A stretch of 64,000 bases of DNA, from contig CAJNDS010000091.1 of assembly GCA_905221605.1 (NCBI GenBank), positions 203,981-267,980 of the forward strand, read 5' to 3'. This stretch comes from Symbiodinium natans (Eukaryota > Sar > Dinophyceae > Suessiales > Symbiodiniaceae). The notes below the pieces were generated by a model. That model saw only the letters and a program-made list of their open reading frames with translations. It searched no databases and was not told the origin of the DNA. The position numbers were made by a program, and so were the translations under genes. Below, piece by piece: positions 30,927-38,500 of this stretch (its first letter is position 1; each line of letters starts with the position of its first letter).

Positions 30927-31012
30927 GTTTAGGGTTTAGGGTTTAGGGTTTAGGGTTTAGGGTTTAGGGTTTTGGGTTTAGGGTTTTGGGTTTAGGGTTT
31001 TGGGTTTAGGCA
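30926..31012 (+). repeat. Higher-order TTTAGGG + TTTTGGG array
   Basis: After TTTAGGG units the 14-mer made of TTTAGGG and TTTTGGG repeats three times. Confidence 0.85.
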
Positions 31013-31194
31013 TCGTTTTTTTGGGAAACCCTCAACCCGAAGCCAAGACCTTTAAATACTTGGTTGCTCTTTAACCCCCCCCCAGTAAAAGTTTAACTTG
31101 TAGCTCTCTGAAAATGAAATTAGCGGAGCCTCAAAACATATAAAGTGATAAAGCTGTAGTAAAGTCCCACCTAGCTTACATGCCGAAACCCCTG

Positions 31195-31660
31195 ATGGCC
31201 CTAAACAACCCTAAAACCATGTAACCTTCAGATAACCCTTGAAACCCACATAGCCCTTGTATGACCTTCCTATACCTCCTATAACCCTGGCATAACCCTT
31301 ACAACCCTCATAACCCAAATATACAACCTTATTGTAACCCTCCTTTAACCCTTACATAACCCTTCTAGCCCTTGTATATCCTTGACATGACCCTCACATA
31401 CCTTTTTTCTAACCCTCCAAAATCCCTTGGACTCCCTCCTGAAACCCTTATATAACCAAACAGAACCCTCCTAAAACCTGTCGCATTTGACACGAGACCC
31501 TTGTATCCCTCCTAAAGCGCTCCTATAACCCTTGTATAATCCTGACCTTCTTCTACCCCTTACAGAACCCTCCGATAGCCTTCATATAACCCCCTCATAA
31601 CCCTCCTGTAACCCTGACATAAACCTCCTTAACCCTCACCCTAAACCCCGAACCCTTACA
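31195..31660 (+). repeat. Degenerate ATAACCCT minisatellite
   Basis: About 460 bp in which (A/G)TAACCCT or ATAACCCTT recurs every 10-16 bp with variable linkers. Related to, but looser than, the telomere-like arrays. Confidence 0.6.
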
Positions 31661-31686
31661 GCCCCTCGAACCCTCCAGGGGCTCAG

Positions 31687-31771
31687 CGCCCGCACCTTCT
31701 CGACGCAAGCGCCGGCGAAGGCCTGGCTCCTCTGCCCTGCGCCGGACCAGCCTTTCGTGGGCTTCTTTGGG
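31687..31771 (+). CDS. Exon-like segment
   Basis: CAGGGGCTCAG acceptor, 28 codons (RPHLLDASAGEGLAPLPCAG...), donor GTTTAGGG. Confidence 0.4.
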
Positions 31772-31924
31772 GTTTAGGGTTTAGGGTTTAGGGTTTAGGG
31801 TTTAGGGCTCTGGCTGAGGGCAGAAGAAGGGATATGGAAGGGATATGGAAGGGATATGTCCGGGGATATATAGAGGTCATGAAGGGCTTCCAAAGTTATA
31901 CAGGGGTTATAGAGTTGCAGGAAA

Positions 31925-32306
31925 CCTTGCCTATTTAGCTGTATGGCACCGCGCATATACCCCCCGCCCACCAAAACCCCATTCTCCACTCATTTGTCCC
32001 AACCATTTTCTCCAACAGCATACCACTTCATCCCCCACCCCCGAGTCAGAAAAATATTATCTCAACAAGTATTATACCATCATCGTTCCGCAACTCGTTC
32101 CAACTTGCCAGACCTTACATTTCCATTTTCAGCCGGCCAGTCTTTTGCCCGCAAGCGTCCAAATCTCCAGCATCCCATTCTTCATCGAGCATGACAACTG
32201 CCCTCACCCCCCAAACCGCACCATTTTCCTCTCAAAATCCCAAGATCCCAACCTAAGTCGCCATCCTAGGAATACTACATACCTCAACCTATCTAAATAG
32301 GCAAGG
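31925..32306. mobile_element. 382-bp element with 14-bp inverted ends
   Basis: CCTTGCCTATTTAG at 31925-31938 and its exact reverse complement at 32293-32306. The interior is C/T-rich with no repeats of the telomere type. It holds a plus-strand open frame of about 150 codons without family resemblance. No clear target duplication. Confidence 0.45.
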
Positions 32307-32403
32307 GGGGCTTTTTGAATTTGGCTCAGGGTTTGGGATTAAGGGTTGTAACTCTGATATGAGGACAAGAATAACAATAATCAAGAAAACACATAGATAA
32401 ATA

Positions 32404-32435
<32 letters not shown>

Positions 32436-32469
32436 CTGCATTAAGATCAATTACAGTCTCGCAATGGGA

Positions 32470-32740
32470 TTAAAGAACATTCAAGCTGATGTCGGTGAAG
32501 TCGTGTCTAAGGACTTTGAGTATGACTTGGTTCGTCTTGTCTTTATCACTCTTGGTTTCTTCCGACAGTTTTCTCCCGAAACCCCCGGTGTGTTGGTGAG
32601 TTTTCCTGCTAAGTGGGCTTCGTATCTCTCGGGAAGTATGCTCAAACGACCACCTTGACAATTAAAGGCACCTTTCTGCGCTGTTTTCTGTCTTTCTTGC
32701 ATTGATCTCATCCTCGTTGATTTCACAGTAGCGTCTGCCA
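32470..32740 (-). CDS. Possible coding fragment
   Basis: Minus strand from ATG near 32740 (AACATGGCAG): MADATVKSTRMRSMQERQKT..., shifting to a second frame ending KDKTNQVILKVLRHDFTDIS.... Lysine/threonine-rich, with no telomere-like repeats inside. Plus-strand frames are also open. Unrecognised. Confidence 0.25.
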
Positions 32741-33756
32741 TGTTCACGACAGGAGCATGTGTCCCGCCCCAAGGTTTTAAGCACAAGGCACCGAAACCCC
32801 TAAACCCTAAACCTTTCAAACCTCTAAAACTACCCTTAAAGCCCGTTAAACCCTTGAAGCCCGAAACCCCCAAAACCCTCAACCCTCAATCCTCCCAGGG
32901 CTGAGCTAGGAAGCCTTGTGCCTTCAGCGCAATTTCGATGTATTCCTCAGCCCACGTGCGGCTTCGAGGTTAAAGGGGGGGGGGAGGGGGTGGGGCGGGC
33001 TTGGGGTTATCTAGGGGTTTTGGGGTTCAGGGGTTTGGGGCTTTAGTGGGTTTAGGAGTGTAGGTGTATGGCTACGCAAGCTCTTGGATTGGAACGTGCG
33101 GACTTGTGGGACGCCCGACTGCGGACCATGTGCAGAAATCTATGCACACATAAGGGACATATGAGAAAGGTGACTCGAGGCAGGGCTATGCTCAGGGTAT
33201 CAGAAGTACTATTATTCTGGCATTTGCCATTTTGCCGGGTGACTGGACTAGAAGTATCTGACAACGGCAACCCCTAAACCCTACACCGAACCCCTCAACC
33301 CTGAGCACGAATGGTTTAGGGTTTGGGGTTTAGGGTTAGGGTTAGGGTTTAGCGTTTAGGGCTTAATTAGGGCTTAGGGCTTAACGCTTTGGTAAGTCGG
33401 CTTGATCCCTCCAACCGCCAAATGTATCGGGTTTATAGGGTTAAGCTCGATGAGAGAAGGTAGGGTTTAGGGTTCAGGATTTAGTAGGGTTTAGGGTTTA
33501 GGCTTTACGGTTTAGGAGTTTTAGGGTTTAGGGAAAGAAATCATAAAACCGAAGCCCCCGTAACAGAGTAGCTTTGCAATCTTTCGAGTCGAGACTTGGC
33601 AAGGGGATGGAAGCAAGCTGTTCACTGTTCACTGCATATCCACAAACTGGCTGGTCCTTAGTAGGGAATTTTGGGTTTAGGGTTTAGGGTTGAGGGTTGA
33701 GGGTTGAGGGTTGAGGGTTGGGGGTTGGGGGTTGAGGGTTCAGGGTTCAGGGTTTA

Positions 33757-33799
33757 GAGGGCCCTACATATACCCTTTAGTGGACTATGTAGGGCCCTC
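33757..33799. repeat. Short inverted repeat
   Basis: GAGGGCCCTACAT at 33757-33769 and its exact reverse complement at 33787-33799 around a 17-nt spacer. Confidence 0.5.
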
Positions 33800-33867
33800 A
33801 TTTCCTCATGCCCAACTAAGAACCAGAGGGCAATCCCAAGGTCCCAACCGCTCTGCCTCAATGCCAG

Positions 33868-33920
33868 GCGTCATGCTCCGGCAGATCGTGGCAACTCTTC
33901 CGATGCAGCTCCTGGGCACC
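33868..33920 (+). CDS. Possible exon
   Basis: CTCTGCCTCAATGCCAG acceptor, open VMLRQIVATLPMQLLGT. It fades into CCCTAAG repeats; donor not visible. Confidence 0.35.
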
Positions 33921-34031
33921 CTAAACACGAAGCCCTAAGTCCTAAGCCCTAAGCCCTAAACCCTAAACCCTAAACCCTTAAACTTAACCTAACCCTAAAG
34001 ACCAAACAGTGGAACACTCACACCAAGCCAC

Positions 34032-34091
34032 TCAATACTTAGATGCCTTCCTCGCTCCGGGAGCCATGGCAGGAAAACCCATCACGAGTAC
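34032..34091 (-). CDS. Terminal exon, minus-strand gene
   Basis: Minus strand: acceptor TTCTAGTGTTGCAG, 19 codons (VLVMGFPAMAPGARKASKY) and TGA. Phase zero matches the end of 34380-34432. The upstream sequence is also open, so intron retention is possible. Confidence 0.45.
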   Translation of the reverse strand, partial: VLVMGFPAMAPGARKASKY

Positions 34092-34379
34092 CTGCAACAC
34101 TAGAAAAACATGGATACCTACCCTACACTTCCGGATGCTTGAATACGGGTTCATACCCCACTCCAAATATACACTTGGCGTCGAAAGCCTCTCAACTATG
34201 TCTATGCTGGACCCTGGGTAACCTGCATCATACAATACCTTGGAGGTTGAGAGCCCTAAACCCTAAACCCTGAACCCTAAACCCTAAACCCTAACCCCTA
34301 AACCCCAAACCCCAAACCCTAAACCCTAAACCCCAAACCCTAAACCCTAAACCCTACACCACCCGAAAGCTGCAGGGAC

Positions 34380-34432
34380 CTTCACCACCTCGGTGGTGGC
34401 GCCGCTCAGGCCGTCCACGAAGCGGCAAGCGC
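34380..34432 (-). CDS. Exon-like segment, minus-strand gene
   Basis: Minus strand: acceptor GGCATCTCTAG, two bases and 17 codons (ACRFVDGLSGATTEVVK), donor GTGAAG|GTCCCTGC, after which the intron turns into TTTAGGG-like repeats. Confidence 0.5.
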
Positions 34433-35283
34433 CTAGAGATGCCTACCTCAGAATGCCCCTTAAAAAGCCTTATAGGACCCTAAACCCTAAACTCCAAACC
34501 CCAAACCCTAAACCCTAAACCCCAAACCCTAAACCCCAAACTCTAAACCCTGGCGTGCTGAACTGTCTGGAGAGCACGGTTGGCACGGGCTAAGGTCTTG
34601 GGTTCCCAAATCACTCCCCCCCCCCCCCCCCCCCCGAAGGTTTAGGGTTTAGGGTTTAGGGTTCAGGGTTTAAGGTTTAGGGTTTAGGGTTTCGGGAATA
34701 TCGCGATTATTGACACGGATGTGTAGATGACCATAGCATGTGAGGTTTGAAGGCGCAGGTATAGGGTCTAGGCTGCGCTTATCCCTGAATTCCGATCCCC
34801 AACCATAAGCACTGCAAACCCGACAAGCCCTGGGCGGCGCCCAGATGAGAGGCCCGAAGGCAGCTGTCGGGCTTATAAGTGGGTTGTAAGTACAGCTTTG
34901 ATTGGCTCGAAAGCAGCCTTACCCCTAAACCCTAAGCCCTACACCCCAAAACCCTAAACCCTAAACCCTACACCCCAAAACCCTAAGCCCTAAACTGCAG
35001 CTGTCATAGTGTCCGGTAGTAGAGTTCGAGATCAGGTCGAAAACTTCTCAGGGGTCTGCACGGGTGTTTCCGAAATTCTTTATGGGGTCCTTAGAAGAAG
35101 GGGATCCTAGTATTTGGGGGTCGAAAATAGGGGTCCCTGATTTTCGTAAACTCCCGCCAGGGTTTCATGGTTCAGGATTTTGGGGTTTGGGTTGGAGAAC
35201 TACGTGGTTCAGGGTCACTTGAGAGCTATATGAGGTCTAGGTACACTTTAAGCCCCTACAAGTCCTAAACCCTAAACCCTAAA

Positions 35284-35432
35284 TGATAAACCCAACTTTC
35301 TGCAAGGCGTCGACGAGATCCGCCCGCAGGCTTTTGGTCAGAGGAAAACGTGCGCGAGGTCGTGCACAGCAGGCGGGGGCCCCGAGGGTCTTCTTTCGGT
35401 TGGGGTTCGGTTTCGTTCTCTTTGTTTTGTCA
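35284..35432 (+). repeat. 5' LTR (149 bp)
   Basis: Starts TGATAAACCC and ends TTTTGTCA, identical base for base to 43711-43859. It is short for a copia LTR. The 3' half is rich in T and G. No clear TATA box is visible. Confidence 0.95.
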
Positions 35433-35433
35433 T

Positions 35434-35446
35434 TGGTAGCGGAGCC
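35434..35446 (+). promoter_or_regulatory. Probable tRNA primer-binding site
   Basis: One base after the 5' LTR lies TGGTAGCGGAGCC. It matches 11 of 13 positions of TGGTATCAGAGCC, the complement of the 3' end of initiator tRNA-Met used by many copia elements. Position and match fit minus-strand priming; the exact tRNA is inferred. Confidence 0.6.
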
Positions 35447-35557
35447 TAGGCCGCGGTCCTGGGCTAGGCTGGTGGTTCGTTGGTTTGTTTGTCTTGTCTT
35501 CCCTTGTTTGTTCTCGTCTTGTTTCGTGGTGGGAAGTGTAGGCAAAGCCTGTGTGCA
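35447..35557 (+). other. Retrotransposon leader
   Basis: T- and G-rich leader between the primer-binding site and the first ATG in good context. No conserved motif seen. Confidence 0.5.
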
Positions 35558-38500
35558 ATGGCTTCGGATGGCCATGTGCCTACTGCCGGGCAAGACAGTG
35601 CAGCACCAGATCAGCATGCACCCTCTCTTGACACGAATGTGCCTGCGGCAGATCCTAGTCCTCACATGACCGTTGACGGGCGTCAGGGTGATCCTTGGCG
35701 TCATGATGATCCTTGGCGAACTTGGGATCGCTCGCATGGGGCCTGGGGACAGTCTACTTGGCGTAGCGCTGGGTGGTGGACTGGAGATGGCTACTATGGC
35801 GGGCGGCAGTGGTGGTATGATGCCTGGGATGATAGGGATGGTGCTAGGCATCCAAGTGGGGGTCAAGATTCCGGCCATTTTGGCAGGAACGATCAACGTG
35901 ATGCAACAGATCCGCGGGCCCACTACCAAGGTCCTCCTGAGGGACAGGCCGGTCGTCCTGATGACCAGGCCTCCGATGGCTCGGGCAGAGGCTCGGGTGA
36001 ATCTCGTGGGAGTGGTGCCAGCGAGGCACAATCGCCAGGAAGTGGTGGCCGATGTGACTACGGAGACCGAGATGCACAGGGCCCAGATAACAATCGTGTT
36101 CCTGGTCCTGACAGAGAGCGGAGAGGGAGCCTTGGGGAAACCACTTCCGGGACTTCCACGACCACGCCCCCGGTCCCTACTACGACCTCGAAAGAAGGCC
36201 AGGACTTCAAAGGTGGCCTGAGTGAGCGGATGGCTGTGCCGAGCTTTTCGGCAGACAAGACGGGGGATGAGCTTGGCAGCTCAGCCCGCTCGTACCTGAG
36301 GCAGATCGATGCCTGGTGCAAGGTGACGAGAACTCCGGCGTCGCAAAGAGCCCTCTTGCTTTACCAGAATCTTAGCGGAAGAGCGTGGGTGGAGTCTGAA
36401 GAGCTCAGTGTCGAGTTGTTGGCCTCCGAGTACGGCGTGCAGGAGTTTAAGAGATGGATCCAGGAAAGGTACCAGGAGATCGAGGTGTCGAAGATAGCCG
36501 AGGCCTTGACTCAGTTCTTCAAGAAGCTGAGACGTGAAGGAGGTCAGAGTATCCGTGAGTTCAACTCAGCATTCGACCGTGGCCACACCCGCTTATTGGA
36601 GATCGACTGTCGCCTCCCTGAAGTCGCAAAGGCCTGGGCGTACTTGAATGCCCTCGGCCTCACGAGTGCAGAGGAACTTGCCCTCCTTGCTTCCGTGGGC
36701 AATGAGTACAATACGGCAAAGTTGCAGAAGGCAGCAGTCCTCCACGAGAAGTCCTTTAAGCCCCCGTGGTTCGTGAGGCGCAACGGCAACGGCAATCCTG
36801 ATGGGGGCAAAGGAAAACCTGTGCGAGGTGCCTTCTTGACCGAGATTGACGAGGACGACATTGCCGAGGAGGAGACAGAGCACCTGATGACCGAGGAAGA
36901 AGCCTCTGAGATGCACGAGGCGTTCATGGCTCAGGAGTCAGCCAAGGCCCGGTACAGGGAGATCACGAAGGCTCGGGGAGTGGATCCTAGTTTTCTTCGC
37001 AAGGATGGTTCCAGGAACGAAGCCAGCAACAAGGATACTCCTGAGGCCAGGTTGCAGCTTGCCAAAAGTCGCTCGTATTGTGCTGGATGCCGCCGCAGGG
37101 GGCACTGGCACAAAGACCCAGAGCGCCCAATGAATCAGCCTGGAGGCCAGATGACGAAGCCTGGTGGTTCCTCGGGCGCCAAGGACAGCTCCAGGGAGGC
37201 GTTTGTGGTGCAGGTTGCCTATGAGGTCGGCTACATGGGGGGTCAGGGCTTGGTCGCCATCACCGACTCCGCATGCAGTAAATCTGTGGCGGGACAGGCG
37301 TGGCTCCAGAAGTACATGTTGGCTGCCCGGGAAGCGGGCCTTGAGATGCAGTTCATCGACACCCAGGACGACTTCAGGTTCGGGGCCTCCAAGCTTTCCC
37401 GGGCTACCTTCACTGCCACGATTGCGATCTTCGTTGGTGGACGCGGCTTCTTGGTCAGGGCTTCCATCGTCCAGGGAGAGGTCCCCCTTCTCCTGTCAAG
37501 AAACGTCCTGAGCAAGATTGGCATGCTTTATGATGTTGAAGGACACAGCGCCTCGTTTCGTCACCTTGGAGTACAAGATCTCAAGCTCCTCACGACGGAA
37601 AATGGACATCCGGCTATTCCCGTACGAGTGAAAGGGCTCCCGACGTTTGCTCTCCCAACGCCCCAGGAGTGGGCCGGGGACGAAGTGCGACTCCTTCCTT
37701 CCAGCGAGTCTCATGCCGCATACATGACCATGACATGTGAGAGTAGTGAGAGGGCCTCTGCATCAACCTTTGCTACTTCCAGGAGCTGTGAGTCAGCATG
37801 TGTTGCCGATGGAGGTGCCGATCGGAACCTCTCCCAGCCCTTCGAGACTATCTTTTATCCGAAGAAGTTATCGCCCTTTGTCTTCAACTTCTTGAGTGCC
37901 GAGGCTTTGAACACTGATGTTTTCATGCGTTGGTGGAGTGAGACCAAGCTTGCAAAGGACTTCTGGATAGAAACGGCTTCTTCTTTCATACGAATACACG
38001 TCATTCCCCGGAAAGCACTGTTCTCCCCCGATGCATGGCACACAAGTCAGAGCAACGTTCGAGATAAACTCCTCCACAACGTCGGGTCGTTCCGAAGCAC
38101 CACTGCTATAGCATGTCAGTCCTTGCAACTCCTTCCGAGTCGACATGACGCATGGCAGAGTTCACCCGAGTCAGCCCATTCAGCTCTTTGGGTCGGTAGG
38201 ACTGTGTTCCCTCGTACCCCTTTTCAGAGCAGCAGTTCGGAACATGTCGTCGCAGAAGGCCAAGACGCTCTGGAACATGAGTCGGAGCGAGTTGGTAGAA
38301 GAAGCTCATCGGCTGGAAGTGCCGATACACACTACATGGGGCAAGGAAGAGATACGTCAGCTGGTGTCAGAGAAGAGAAAGGAACTACATGGTCCATCCA
38401 GCGTCCCGAGAGGTCGCTCTTCAATGACGATGCCCGAGCTAGTCAAGAAGATGGACGAGCTGCAGATCCCGCTTCCACCGAAGCCCACCCGAGGACTCCT

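Larger units (their letters stand above)
32880..35278. other. Mosaic around the minus-strand exons
   Basis: Arrays at 33310-33360, 33675-33750 (TTGAGGG variant), 33940-33985, 34254-34355, 34475-34555, 34638-34695 and 34925-34995. 33060-33290 is unique and open on both strands, but unassignable. Confidence 0.5.

Noticed and set aside
32313-32330. TTTGGCTCA resembling the end of the dinoflagellate spliced-leader sequence
   Set aside because: Only nine bases match and they sit in a telomere-like context; too short to call a relict leader.
35673-36221. 182-codon frame within the retrotransposon Gag region
   Set aside because: Out of frame with the recognisable Gag product; Met/Gly-rich shadow of the glycine-rich head.
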